A DNA stretch of 64,000 bases from Planctomycetota bacterium (GTDB lineage: Bacteria > Planctomycetota > UBA1135 > UBA2386), in the NCBI GenBank assembly GCA_016716265.1, contig JADJWQ010000001.1:1984001-2048000 (forward strand), given 5' to 3'. The notes under the pieces were generated by a model, which had not been told where the DNA came from, ran no database searches, and saw nothing but the letters and a program-made list of their open reading frames with translations. Shown here piece by piece: positions 36,625 through 45,208 of this stretch. Position 1 is the stretch's first letter. Each line of letters begins with the position of its first letter. The translations under genes and the position numbers were made by a program.

Positions 36625-37818
36625 ATGCCGACCACGTCGCGAACGCCCGCCCTGCTGTCGGCCGCCATCGCCACGGTGAGCGGCTGCGCGACGCCGCCCG
36701 GCGACACCACCGTGCGCATCGCGACGTTCAATGCGTCGCTGTTCCGCGACGCGGCCGGCGTGCTCGCGGACGACCTGGAGTCCGGCGATGCCCAGGCGCG
36801 CGACGTCGCGGCGGTCGTCCGACGCGTGCGGCCGGACGTGCTGCTGCTCCAGGAGTTCGACTTCGATCCGAGCGGCCGCGCGCTGCGCTCGTTCCGCGAC
36901 ACCTACCTGGCCGGCGCCGCGGACGGCACCGACCCGATCCGCTACGACCACGCCTACGTCGCGGATGTCAACACCGGCGTCCAGTCCGGGCTCGACCTCG
37001 ACCGCGACGGCCGGGTCGGTGGGCCGGGGGATGCCTGGGGATACGGACGGTTCCCCGGCCAGTACGGCATGGTGCTGCTGTCCCGTTTCCCGATCGACAC
37101 GGCGGCGGTCCGCACGTTCCGCGAGCTCACCTGGCAGAGCATGCCGGACCCGGTCATGCCGGAGGGGTACTGGCCAGAAGCCGTCGCAGGCTCGCTGCGG
37201 CTGTCGTCGAAGAGCCACTGGGACGTGCCATTGATGCTGCCCGGCGGTCGCCGCCTCCACGTGCTCGCGAGCCATCCGACGCCACCGGTGTTCGACGGTC
37301 CCGAGGACCGCAACGGTCGCCGCAACCACGACGAGATCCGGCTGTGGGCGGACTACCTGCGGCCCGACCGCTCGACCTGGATCGCCGACGACCAAGGCCG
37401 GCGCGGCGGGCTGCCGACCGACGCGGCGTTCGTCGTCTGCGGCGACCACAACGCGGATCCGTTCGACGGTGACGCGTTCGCGACCGGCACGTCCGGGACC
37501 GCGATCGACCAGCTGCTCCACCACGAGCGCATCGATGCGCGGACGACACCGGCCAGCGCCGGCGCGGCCGAGGCGGCCGCCGCGCAGGGCGGCGCGAACC
37601 GGAGCCACCGGGGACCGCCGGAGCACGACACCGCCGACTTCGCCGACGCGCCGGGCCCGGGCAACCTGCGGCTCGACTACGTGTTGCCGTCCCGCGATCT
37701 ACGGGTGCTGGCGGCCGGCGTATTCTGGCCGCGCCGCGGCGAGCCGGGCGCCGAGTGGATCGGCGCATCCGACCACCGGCTGGTCTGGGTCGACCTGCTC
37801 TGCGGGTCGGCGCACTGA
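36625..37818 (+). CDS. Lipoprotein of the endonuclease/exonuclease/phosphatase superfamily
   Basis: 397 residues from ATG 36625, whose signal ends in VSGC (lipidated Cys about residue 21). Domain motifs: IATFNASLFR (conserved Asn), LLLQEFDFD (metal-binding Glu), VVCGDHNADP (Asp/Asn of the active site), and IGASDHRLVWVDL near the C-terminus (Asp-His pair). Family members cleave phosphodiesters in DNA or inositol phosphates and lipids; the exported, lipid-anchored form suggests phosphorus scavenging from extracellular nucleic acid or phospholipid. An alternative start at GTG 36598 would add nine residues in front of the signal. The gene is followed 29 bases later by an M14 peptidase. Confidence 0.85.
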   Translation: MPTTSRTPALLSAAIATVSGCATPPGDTTVRIATFNASLFRDAAGVLADDLESGDAQARDVAAVVRRVRPDVLLLQEFDFDPSGRALRSFRDTYLAGAADGTDPIRYDHAYVADVNTGVQSGLDLDRDGRVGGPGDAWGYGRFPGQYGMVLLSRFPIDTAAVRTFRELTWQSMPDPVMPEGYWPEAVAGSLRLSSKSHWDVPLMLPGGRRLHVLASHPTPPVFDGPEDRNGRRNHDEIRLWADYLRPDRSTWIADDQGRRGGLPTDAAFVVCGDHNADPFDGDAFATGTSGTAIDQLLHHERIDARTTPASAGAAEAAAAQGGANRSHRGPPEHDTADFADAPGPGNLRLDYVLPSRDLRVLAAGVFWPRRGEPGAEWIGASDHRLVWVDLLCGSAH

Positions 37819-37847
37819 CCGGTGCGGCCACCGCTCCCCGAACCGCC

Positions 37848-39428
37848 ATGATCACGACCCCCCGGCTCCGGGCCTGCGCGGCCCTGCTTCTCGTCCTGTC
37901 GATCCGCAGCCCGGCGCAGGACGGCCCGTGGACCGCCCCCGAGCGCAACGGCTTCACGGCGACCTCGACGCTCGCCGACGTGCAGGCGTTCCTCGACGAG
38001 CTGCGCGCGCTCGACGGCGCCGCCGACTTCGAGTTCGGGGAGTTCGGCCGCAGCCGCGAGGACCGACCGCTGCTGCACGTCACGGTGCCGTCGACCGGTG
38101 CTGGCGAGCCCCTGCGCGTGCTCGTGCTCGCGAACATCCACGGCGGCGAGGTATGCGGCAAGGAGGCCGTGCAGATCCTGCTGCGCGAGCTCGCGCACGG
38201 CGAGCACCGCGAGGTGCGGGAGGCGATCGAGCTGCACGTCGCGCCGATCTACAACGTGGACGGCAACGAGCGGATCGCGATCACGAACCGCACCAATGTC
38301 AACGGACCGGTCGACGGGCTCGGCGAGCGCACCAATGCCGACGGCCTCGACCTGAATCGCGATCTCGTCAAGGCCGAGGCGCCGGAGACGCGGGCCCTGC
38401 TCGCCCTGCTGACGTCGCTCGATCCGCACGCGTTCTTCGACCTCCACACGACGAACGGCTCACCGCACGCGTTCCACCTCACCTACGCGCCGAGCCTGTC
38501 GCCGAACGCCGATCCGGACATCTACGCGTTCCTGCGCGACACGCACCTGCCGGACGTCCGCAGCCGGTTGCTCGAGCGCCACGGCTACCGCGTGTTCGAC
38601 TACGGCAACCTGCCGCGGGCCGGCGCCGACGAATACGTGACGTTCGCCCACGAGGCGCGCTACGCCAGCAACTACGTCGGCTTGCGCAATCGCCTGTCGA
38701 TCCTGTCGGAGGGCTACGCCTACGAGCCGTTCGAGATCCGCGTCCGCGCCACGCGGGCGTTCGTCCTCGAGAACCTGCGCGCGCTCGCCGCGCGGCGCGA
38801 GACCGTGCTCGCGCTGTGCCGCGCCGCGGACGCCGCCGTGGCCGGCGCTGCGCCGACCGCCCGCTTCGGCTGGGACACCGAGCTGGCGACGGGCGAGACG
38901 ATCGCATTGCCGCTGCGGCAGTGGGACCCGGTGCCGCTGCCCGACCGCCGCGGCACGCGCATCCTGCGCCGCTCGGAGCTCGAGTACCGCGACGTCCGCG
39001 TCCGCGTGGCGTTCGAGGCCGGGCAGTCCGCACCGCTGCCCGCGGTCGGCTGGGCGCTGCCCGCGGACGTCGACACCGCCGTGCTCGACGTGCTGCGCGC
39101 TCACGGTCTGCGCGTCGAGCAGCTCGCGGCGGCGCGCCTGTCGACGCTCGAGCGCTTCGTCCCGACCTCCGGCGACCTCGGCCAGCGCCCGTTCCAGGGG
39201 CACCGCCTCGTCACGCTGCGCGGCCGGTTCGAGCCGGCGACCGCCGCCGAGCTCCCGGCCGGCAGCTGGCTGGTGCCCGCGCGGCAGCCGCTCGGCCGGG
39301 TCGCGGCGGTGCTGCTCGAGCCGCTCAGCGAGGACGGGCTCGCGACCTGGGGACTCCTGCACGCCGCGACGCAGATCGAGTCGGACGGTCGTCCGGGCCG
39401 CTTCCCGACGGTCCGCGTGCTCCGCTGA
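37848..39428 (+). CDS. Secreted M14-family zinc carboxypeptidase
   Basis: 526 residues from ATG 37848, beginning with a signal peptide (MITTPRLRACAALLLVLSIR, then SPAQ). Zinc ligands of the M14 fold: His98 and Glu101 in ANIHGGEVCGKEA, and a later His in DLHTTNGSPH. Arg/Asn for substrate binding are in NADGLDLNRDLVK, and the catalytic Glu is in LSEGYAYEPF. After about residue 330 comes a second beta-rich domain without a name, ending TVRVLR. It should remove C-terminal residues from extracellular peptides or cell-wall peptides. The gene follows the phosphatase-type lipoprotein gene by 29 bases and may be in the same operon. Its stop codon is directly at the left inverted repeat of the IS110 region. 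Confidence 0.9.
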   Translation: MITTPRLRACAALLLVLSIRSPAQDGPWTAPERNGFTATSTLADVQAFLDELRALDGAADFEFGEFGRSREDRPLLHVTVPSTGAGEPLRVLVLANIHGGEVCGKEAVQILLRELAHGEHREVREAIELHVAPIYNVDGNERIAITNRTNVNGPVDGLGERTNADGLDLNRDLVKAEAPETRALLALLTSLDPHAFFDLHTTNGSPHAFHLTYAPSLSPNADPDIYAFLRDTHLPDVRSRLLERHGYRVFDYGNLPRAGADEYVTFAHEARYASNYVGLRNRLSILSEGYAYEPFEIRVRATRAFVLENLRALAARRETVLALCRAADAAVAGAAPTARFGWDTELATGETIALPLRQWDPVPLPDRRGTRILRRSELEYRDVRVRVAFEAGQSAPLPAVGWALPADVDTAVLDVLRAHGLRVEQLAAARLSTLERFVPTSGDLGQRPFQGHRLVTLRGRFEPATAAELPAGSWLVPARQPLGRVAAVLLEPLSEDGLATWGLLHAATQIESDGRPGRFPTVRVLR

Positions 39429-39439
39429 TATGGAGGCCC
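39429..39439 (+). repeat. Left copy of 11-bp inverted repeat
   Basis: TATGGAGGCCC, exact reverse complement of 41294-41304. It begins at the base after the M14 carboxypeptidase stop codon. Confidence 0.6.
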
Positions 39440-39509
39440 CTCCGTCAAGCTCCCCACACTCGAATCTCTCCGTCCGAGCGGCGGGACGGCCGAGTCAGGT
39501 CGAGACCGA

Positions 39510-39764
39510 GGCGAGGGCGCGACGGCGCGGCGCTTGCGCAAGTCGATCTTCGAGGGCGGCTTCGGTCCGAGCAGGGCCCCGGCCACAAGGCCGTCGTGGC
39601 GGTGGGCGCTGGCTCGACCGGGTTCGACTGCTCCAGGCGCGGTCGAGCCAGCGCGCGCCGTCGCGACGGACGGAGCGCTGGCTGACCGGGGCCCTGCTCG
39701 GACCGAAGCCGGGGCCCCTCGGAGATCGACGCTGGCGCAAGCGCCGTGACGGCGCGCCCTCGCC
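39510..39764. repeat. 255-bp imperfect palindrome
   Basis: Nested matching arms: a perfect 24-bp pair (39559-39582 with 39686-39709, GCTTCGGTCCGAGCAGGGCC in the left arm), a perfect inner 15-bp pair (39606-39620 with 39640-39654), and an outer pair around GGCGAGGGCGC/GCGCCCTCGCC (39510-39540 with about 39735-39764). The centre is near 39630. Transcribed from either side it would fold into a long hairpin. No gene is supported here; apparent ORFs on both strands are near mirror images because of the symmetry. Confidence 0.85.
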
Positions 39765-40058
39765 GGTCCGAGGCGGATGCCTCGCCGCGCTGTTGTTTCA
39801 GACCTGGTCGTCGCGCCGTGCAGCCCGCGTTGCTGCGATGCTCGACGCCTTCCTCGTCCTCAGTTGTGCCGATGGAAAAGCGGGGGGCCGTGCGGCTCTC
39901 AGCGACGGTGCGTCACGCTGATATTCGTGGATCGAAACCACAGGAAGCTTCGTCCGTCGGGAGGCCTTCAGTCTGAGATCGAGAACGGACCGCGAGGGTC
40001 GTTCACACAGCGGAGTCGAGGATCCTCCAGCGGGAGCTGCACGGATCCCCCAGGAATC

Positions 40059-41174
40059 TCACGGATGTTCGGTCGAGCACTTCTCGGGCAGCAGCGCGGC
40101 CCACAAGAAGCCGATCAGCTCGCGGGCCACGGCCGTCTTCGCGACGTTCGTGTGCTTGCGCACTGCCAACGCGCGATAGCGCCGCCGAAGGCGTTGCTCG
40201 GCACGGGTCGCGATTGCCTGCACGCGAGTCGGTGCATTTGCACGCCGTGCAATGACGGCGCTGTTGTTGGGGTATGGCCGCGCGTAATGTTGCACAGCCT
40301 CGACGAGCAATCGTCGCAAACGAGCATTGCCGGCGCGCGTGATCGGACCACGCTTGATTCGTTCGCCAGACGAATGCTTCGACGGCGTGATTCCGCAGTA
40401 GGAGCTGACCTGCTTCGCTGACCGGAAGCGACGAGGGTCACCGAGCTCGGCTATCACCGACACCGCCGTCAGCGACTTCACACCACGGAAAGCCATCAGA
40501 GAGCGCACGGCCTCCTCGATGTCCTGCTGCCGTCCGCGCATCTCGATCCGTTGGTCGAGCAATGCGAGCGACGTCTGTCGATGCTCGAGCTCATCGAGCA
40601 TCGAGTCCAGCGTCGAACGATCGTCGTCGATCTGGACCTGCAGTTGACGAAGCCACCGCATGTGGCTGGGCGACCAGTTCTGCCCATCGCGATGCACATG
40701 GCCACGCAGCAGCAGGAACTTCTGGATCCGATGGCGCATCCTGACCACGTCCTCCCGCATGGCTGGCGGTATCGTGTCAGACCACGCAGGGACTTCGAGT
40801 TCCGGAGAGGGCGGCGATACCGCCACGATCTGGCCGGCTCGAAGAAACGACGCAAGCCGCCGCGCGTCGATTCGATCCGTCTTCCGCTGGTCGCCGGGGA
40901 TCCTCGGCAGATGGCTTGGTGCCGCAACGACGCACTGCACGCCCAGGTCGTCCAGCACCCGCTGCAAGACGAAGCCCAGGCAGCCTGCCTCGTAGGTCGC
41001 TACGACCGATCCTCGCTGCAGCAGCTTCCGGAACCACCGGCGGATGACCGGCAGCCGATTCGGCAGCTGAACCACCGGCTCCGGGCCGGTCCCCTGCTCC
41101 TCCAGAACAGCGATCGACAGCGTCTCCTGATGAGCATCGATCCCCACGTAGAGAAACTCGCTACCATCGCTCAT
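40059..41174 (-). CDS. IS110-family transposase
   Basis: 371 residues from ATG 41174, with a good ribosome-binding site (GAGGAGG) just upstream. The N-terminal RuvC-like DEDD domain has Asp13 in YVGIDAHQETL, Glu62 in ATYEAGCLGFVL, and Asp100/Asp103 in KTDRIDARRLASF. The C-terminal Transposase_20-type domain runs from MAFRGVKSLTAVSVIAELGD through CGITPSKHSSGERI to GNARLRRLLVEAVQHYA. All regions look intact, so the enzyme may be active. IS110 enzymes use a structured non-coding RNA from the element's end to choose donor and target DNA. The gene is AT-richer than its neighbours, consistent with recent arrival. Confidence 0.95.
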   Translation of the reverse strand: MSDGSEFLYVGIDAHQETLSIAVLEEQGTGPEPVVQLPNRLPVIRRWFRKLLQRGSVVATYEAGCLGFVLQRVLDDLGVQCVVAAPSHLPRIPGDQRKTDRIDARRLASFLRAGQIVAVSPPSPELEVPAWSDTIPPAMREDVVRMRHRIQKFLLLRGHVHRDGQNWSPSHMRWLRQLQVQIDDDRSTLDSMLDELEHRQTSLALLDQRIEMRGRQQDIEEAVRSLMAFRGVKSLTAVSVIAELGDPRRFRSAKQVSSYCGITPSKHSSGERIKRGPITRAGNARLRRLLVEAVQHYARPYPNNSAVIARRANAPTRVQAIATRAEQRLRRRYRALAVRKHTNVAKTAVARELIGFLWAALLPEKCSTEHP

Positions 41175-41304
41175 GGTCCGGCCTCCTCGTCTGCGTCTGC
41201 GCACCACGGCCTCGGCGGTCACCTCCGCCAGCCCGTTGTGGCTCGGCTCAGCTTCGGCTAGGCAACCCACGAGCGCCACGGATGGCGGGGGCCGGGCCTC
41301 CATA
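41175..41304 (-). ncRNA. Possible bridge-RNA region of the IS110 element
   Basis: In the IS110 group the RNA guiding recombination is encoded in the non-coding end upstream of the transposase. These 130 bases are non-coding, lie between the transposase start and the right inverted repeat, and contain GC-rich self-complementary segments (for example GGCTCGGCTCAGCTTCGGC). Assignment rests on position only; no loop matching the target was verified. Confidence 0.2.
41294..41304 (-). repeat. Right copy of 11-bp inverted repeat
   Basis: GGGCCTCCATA, the reverse complement of 39429-39439, on the far side of the transposase gene. Confidence 0.6.
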
Positions 41305-41408
41305 GCGTCTGACGTGGCTTCCGCGGAGCCCGATCCGGCTGCGCCGGCGTGACGGCGCGCGGCGGGCGTTGCTGTCGGACGTGACCGACCGCTTCGCCAA
41401 GCCACGCC

Positions 41409-41990
41409 ATGGAGACGCACTCGCGACGACTCGGGGACGCGACGATCCACGTCCTCGACGGGCTGTTCGACGACGCTGTGCGCGCCGCGATCTTCCACCG
41501 GCTCGCCGGCCTGCACTACTTCCGCAAGCAGGGCGACTTCGAGGGCGACCGCTACCTGACGCTCGCTGCGACGCTCGACCCCGGCGCGCTGCGGGACGAT
41601 CCGGGTTTCGCGTTCCACACGGCGATCGCGAGGGCGGTGTCGCGATGCGTGCCGCTCGAGCGCTACGCGCTGTGGTCCGTCCACGTCAATCAGATCCACT
41701 ACGGCGACGCGAGCTTCCCCCACACCGACTGCCCCGCCGGCACCGGCGATCTCACGGTGCTCTACTACGCGCACCGCGAATGGGACGCGGCCTGGGGAGG
41801 ACACACGCTGATCGTGGAGCCGGGCGGCCCGTTCGAGGTCGCGATCGCACCGGTCCCGGGCCGCGTGCTCGTGTTCCCGGGCGATCTCCTGCATTGCGGT
41901 GGAGTGCCCGGGCGCACGTGCACGGTGTCTCGCTACACGCTGACGCTCAAGTATGCGCTCCGGGAGCAGGGTGGCCGCGATGCTGGATGA
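41409..41990 (+). CDS. 2-oxoglutarate/Fe(II)-dependent oxygenase (prolyl-hydroxylase-like)
   Basis: 193 residues. Iron ligands His105 and Asp107 are in FPHTDCPAG, and the distal His162 is in GDLLHCGGVPG; Arg175 in TVSRYTLTL is placed to bind 2-oxoglutarate. The fold and spacing fit the P4H-like 2OG oxygenases that hydroxylate proteins or small molecules. There is no signal peptide. The downstream methyltransferase gene overlaps its 3' end by 11 bases, indicating joint function: hydroxylation followed by methylation of the same target is a reasonable inference. The gene lies just beyond the right end of the IS110 region, which may have moved into its promoter area. Confidence 0.85.
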   Translation: METHSRRLGDATIHVLDGLFDDAVRAAIFHRLAGLHYFRKQGDFEGDRYLTLAATLDPGALRDDPGFAFHTAIARAVSRCVPLERYALWSVHVNQIHYGDASFPHTDCPAGTGDLTVLYYAHREWDAAWGGHTLIVEPGGPFEVAIAPVPGRVLVFPGDLLHCGGVPGRTCTVSRYTLTLKYALREQGGRDAG

Positions 41991-42822
41991 GTCGTTCCTC
42001 GCCGCGACCGCCGAGCTCTACTACCCGGGCATGGGCACGGAGAACGTCGCGCCGCTGCTCTACTCGCTGGTGCGGATGCTGAAGCCGCGCAGCTGCCTCG
42101 AGGTCGGCCTCGGCTACACGACGCCGTTCCTGGCCCGGGCGCTGTGCGACAACGACCGCGAGGGAGCCTGCGACCGGGCGCTGCTCGCAGCGGAGACGCT
42201 CACGCCGGCGCAGCGCGAGCGCGTCGCGACCCTCGCGCGCGGTCACTTCGAGGGCGCCGCACCGCGGCCGACCCGCCTGTGCACGGTCGACAACTTCGCG
42301 CTCGGTGACTTCAGCGACCACCAGGTGCTGCGCGTGCTCACCGCGACCGGCACCGCGCACAAGGTCGAGCTCGTCCGCGCCGACTTCGCCGCGGCGCTGG
42401 AGGGGATCGCGGGCGACTGGCTGCCGCTGGATCTCGTCTGGTTCGACTGCGGGGGGCTGCCCGACGCGATCCGCTTCCTGAACGCATGCTGGCCGCGCGT
42501 CGCGCAACAGCACGGCACCGTGCTGCTCCACTACACGCATTTCCGCTACGTCCATCGCGCGCCGGGCGGGGAGCGCGAGACGATGCTGATCGATCCGCTC
42601 GTCAGCGAGCTGAAGAAGCGGCAGGCGTTGCCCGGCGCGCGCTTCGAGGTGATGAGCCTCCTCGAGCCCAACAAGGTCCACCAGAGCAGCGTCACGATGC
42701 TCCGCAAGCTGCCGCCGGCCTCGTGCGCGCGCCGCGCCGGATTGCAGGACGAGGCCCGCGACCTGTTCGGGCTCGAGGTCCCACCGCTCGCGCCGCTCGC
42801 GCCGTTCGCGCCGTTCGCCTGA
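41980..42822 (+). CDS. Class I SAM-dependent methyltransferase
   Basis: 280 residues from ATG 41980, overlapping the oxygenase gene by 11 bases; GGAG lies about 14 bases upstream, and starts at 41953 or 41971 are possible. SAM-binding motif I reads CLEVGLGYTTPFLA, followed by an acidic residue region and DLVWFDCGG as the motif IV strand. It resembles O-methyltransferases of the type acting on small molecules. The C-terminus carries a repetitive tail (PPLAPLAPFAPFA). With the upstream 2OG oxygenase it forms a two-gene operon; the divergently ended MFS transporter gene downstream is on the other strand. Substrate not predictable. Confidence 0.82.
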   Translation: MLDESFLAATAELYYPGMGTENVAPLLYSLVRMLKPRSCLEVGLGYTTPFLARALCDNDREGACDRALLAAETLTPAQRERVATLARGHFEGAAPRPTRLCTVDNFALGDFSDHQVLRVLTATGTAHKVELVRADFAAALEGIAGDWLPLDLVWFDCGGLPDAIRFLNACWPRVAQQHGTVLLHYTHFRYVHRAPGGERETMLIDPLVSELKKRQALPGARFEVMSLLEPNKVHQSSVTMLRKLPPASCARRAGLQDEARDLFGLEVPPLAPLAPFAPFA

Positions 42823-42850
42823 GCTGGATCCGCGGGCGCCGACGCCGCGC

Positions 42851-44104
42851 TCACGCGGTCCGCCCGGCGCACGCGAGCCGGCGCAGCGCGCGGAGGGTCA
42901 GTGCGACGCAGGCGAGCTCGGCGAGTCCGGCGACCGCGAACGCGGCCGGGTAGCCGAGCGCGGCGCCGTGTCGATGCGCGACCAGGTGGCTGACCGCACC
43001 ACCGACCAGCGGGCCGAGCAGGAAGCCGAGCGAACCGGCGCCGTTGAAGCCGCCGAGCGCGGTGCCGCGCACCGCGGGCGCGGCGAGGTCGGTCGTCAGC
43101 ATCAGCGACGGCACGAACATCACCGCCGACGCGACGCCGAGACCGACCATCACGATCGGCAGCGCGTCGAGCGGCCACGCGCCGAGCGTCAGCAGGCCGA
43201 CCCCGTAGACGACGCTGCCGCCGGCGACGAGCGCGACCCGCGAGCCGCGCTCGGCCAGTCGACCGAACGGGTACGACAGCAGGCTCAACGGACCGAGGAA
43301 CAGACCCAGCAGCATGCCGACCCGCGCCGGCTCCAGGCCGTGCACGCCCTTCATCCACAGCGTGAACTGGGTCGTGAAGAAGCCGACGGTGAAGCGATCG
43401 ACGAACGCGTACGCGAGCGGCACGAGCAGCGCGCGATCGCGCCGCACGGCCGCGACGATCTCGCGCAGGGTCGGCCGTCCCGTGGTGCGCGGCAGCTCGC
43501 CGAGCGCGAAGCGACAGGCGATCGCGAGCGCCGCGCTGATCCCAGCGCCCAACCACAGCGGGCGGAGCGGGTCGACATTGCCGAGCACACCACCGATCGG
43601 TGCCCCCATCGCGACGCCGAGCGTCAGCCCGGCGCCGACGAACCCCATCACCCGGCCGCTGCCGCACAGCCGCGCCCGGTCCCCGGCGAGCGACAGCAGC
43701 AGGGACAGCGCGGTGATGTGCGCCGCGCCCTCGACGAAGCGCAGCAGCATGAACAGCCAGAACGGCAGCGGCTGCGCCAACGCGACGAACAGCGCGGCGT
43801 CGACTGCGAGCGCCGCGGCGATCGGACCGCGCCGGCGCCCGGTGCGGTCGGCCCACGCGCCGGCGAGCGGTGCGGCGAGCAGCGCGCCGACCATGTTGAC
43901 CGACATGAACGCCGCGACCCACAGCTCGCTGACGCCGAACCGCTCGTGCACGAGCCCGCGCAGCACCGGCACCGGCAGCGTGACGGGGATCAGCATGCCG
44001 ACCGCCAGCAGGCCGAGCGCGAGCGGCGTCGGACGGTCGGGCACCGTCGCGACGTCGCCGCCGCTCGCGGCCGCCGGCAGCGGGATTCGGGCAGTTTGGG
44101 TCAT
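42851..44104 (-). CDS. Major facilitator superfamily transporter
   Basis: 417 residues from ATG 44104, with 12 predicted transmembrane segments. The loop after helix 2 carries the MFS signature GAWADRTGRRRG, and a weaker copy (FGRLAERGSRVAL) follows helix 8, as expected from the two-fold repeat of the family. Patterns such as RFVEGAAHITALSLLLSLAGD fit drug or sugar efflux-type members. It would move a small solute through the inner membrane, probably by proton antiport. Its 3' end faces the methyltransferase gene (28 bases apart), and its 5' end is 28 bases from the divergent oxidoreductase gene at 44133, so both share a very short promoter region. Confidence 0.9.
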   Translation of the reverse strand: MTQTARIPLPAAASGGDVATVPDRPTPLALGLLAVGMLIPVTLPVPVLRGLVHERFGVSELWVAAFMSVNMVGALLAAPLAGAWADRTGRRRGPIAAALAVDAALFVALAQPLPFWLFMLLRFVEGAAHITALSLLLSLAGDRARLCGSGRVMGFVGAGLTLGVAMGAPIGGVLGNVDPLRPLWLGAGISAALAIACRFALGELPRTTGRPTLREIVAAVRRDRALLVPLAYAFVDRFTVGFFTTQFTLWMKGVHGLEPARVGMLLGLFLGPLSLLSYPFGRLAERGSRVALVAGGSVVYGVGLLTLGAWPLDALPIVMVGLGVASAVMFVPSLMLTTDLAAPAVRGTALGGFNGAGSLGFLLGPLVGGAVSHLVAHRHGAALGYPAAFAVAGLAELACVALTLRALRRLACAGRTA

Positions 44105-44132
44105 GCGGCGGGCGGGCTACTGTAGCGGGGTC

Positions 44133-45071
44133 ATGCGCATCCTCGTCACCGGAGCGACCGGTCTCGTCGGCTCGGCATTGGTCCAGCGATTGATCGCGGG
44201 TGGCCACGACGTCGTCACGCTGTCGACGTCAGGGCGCAGTCCGGCGCCGGCACCGGACACGGAGAGCTCGGCTTCACGCACGATCTCCACGCTGCGCTGG
44301 GATCCGGAGTCCGGCGCCTTCGACACCGCCGCGCTCGGCGGATGCGACGCGGTGGTGCACCTCGCCGGCGAGAACGTCGCCGGCGGCCGGTGGACACCGG
44401 CGCGCATGCACCGTATCCGCGACAGCCGCGAGCGCGGCACGCGCCGGTTGGTCGAGCAGCTGGCTACGCTGCCGACACCGCCCCGTGTGTGGGTCGGAGC
44501 GTCCGCGACCGGCATCTACGGCGACCGCGGCGACGAGGTGCTGAACGAGTCGAGCACCGGCGGCGAGGGCTTCCTCGCCGAGGTGTGCAGGGCCTGGGAA
44601 GCCGCGAGCGAGCCGGTCGCCGGGTTCGGCTGCCGGCGCGCGCTGCTGCGCGTCGGGATCGTGCTCGACCCGCGCGGCGGCGCGCTCGCCAAGATGCTGC
44701 CGTTCTTCCGCCTCGGTCTCGGTGGCGTGCTCGGCTCCGGCCGGCAGTGGATGAGCTGGGTGTCGCTCGGCGACCTGTGCGGGATGTTCGAGCGGGCGCT
44801 GCAGGACGACGCGTGGTCCGGTCCGCTCAACGCGGTGACGCCGACGCCGGTGACCAACCGCGAGTTCACCAAGGCGCTCGGCCGCGCGCTCGGCCGGCCG
44901 GCGATCCTGCCCGCCCCCGGCTTCGGCCTGCGCCTGCTGTACGGGCGCATGGCCGATGCGCTGCTGCTGTCGAGCCAGCGCGTCCACCCGACCCGCCTGC
45001 TCGAGCACGGCTTCTCGTTCGCGGACACCGACCTCGACGCCACGCTCGCGCGACTCGTGCGGAGCAGCTGA
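44133..45071 (+). CDS. TIGR01777-type NAD(P)-dependent epimerase/oxidoreductase
   Basis: 312 residues from ATG 44133. Rossmann motif GATGLVGSALVQRL at the N-terminus, VVHLAGENVAGGRW, ASATGIYGDRGDEVLNE (Tyr of the active site region) and the C-terminal PTPVTNREFTKALGRALGRP are typical of the YfcH/TIGR01777 family of extended short-chain dehydrogenases, whose substrates are unknown. The last 106 bases, including the stop codon, are repeated almost perfectly at 46599-46704, so this 3' end may have been rebuilt by an insertion event. The protein itself looks complete. It is divergent from the MFS gene. Confidence 0.92.
   Translation: MRILVTGATGLVGSALVQRLIAGGHDVVTLSTSGRSPAPAPDTESSASRTISTLRWDPESGAFDTAALGGCDAVVHLAGENVAGGRWTPARMHRIRDSRERGTRRLVEQLATLPTPPRVWVGASATGIYGDRGDEVLNESSTGGEGFLAEVCRAWEAASEPVAGFGCRRALLRVGIVLDPRGGALAKMLPFFRLGLGGVLGSGRQWMSWVSLGDLCGMFERALQDDAWSGPLNAVTPTPVTNREFTKALGRALGRPAILPAPGFGLRLLYGRMADALLLSSQRVHPTRLLEHGFSFADTDLDATLARLVRSS
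44966..45071 (+). repeat. Direct repeat copy 1: 3' end of the oxidoreductase gene
   Basis: 106 bases that match 46599-46704 with five mismatches (44970, 44983, 44997, 45053, 45066). It encodes the last 34 or so residues (RVHPTRLLEHGFSFADTDLD...) and the stop. Confidence 0.92.
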
Positions 45072-45208
45072 CGCTCCCCGGCCGACGAGGCCCAGGGCGG
45101 ATCGTCAGCCGGGGGTGGCGGCCGGATCAGCAGGTCGCGAGTCTCCGGGGCTCGCGGGTCACGGCGGACCGGTTCCACATCCGACGCGACCGCGACACCG
45201 CGACCTCG

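Larger units (their letters stand above)
39429..41304. mobile_element. IS110-family insertion sequence region, bounded by an 11-bp inverted repeat
   Basis: Holds one IS110-type transposase gene (40059-41174, minus strand) and flanking non-coding DNA. TATGGAGGCCC at 39429-39439, directly after the M14 stop codon, is repeated inverted as GGGCCTCCATA at 41294-41304. The transposase part has visibly lower GC (35 of 60 in the line at 40561) than surrounding genes. True IS110-group elements often lack terminal inverted repeats and are 1.2-1.6 kb, so the real ends may be inside; 39429-39900 with its palindrome might be separate. Confidence is for presence of an IS110 element, not for the exact ends. 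Confidence 0.7.

Noticed and set aside
39495..39740. Apparent small genes on both strands in the palindrome
   Set aside because: The translations are near copies of each other because of the inverted symmetry; no start signals or known motifs.
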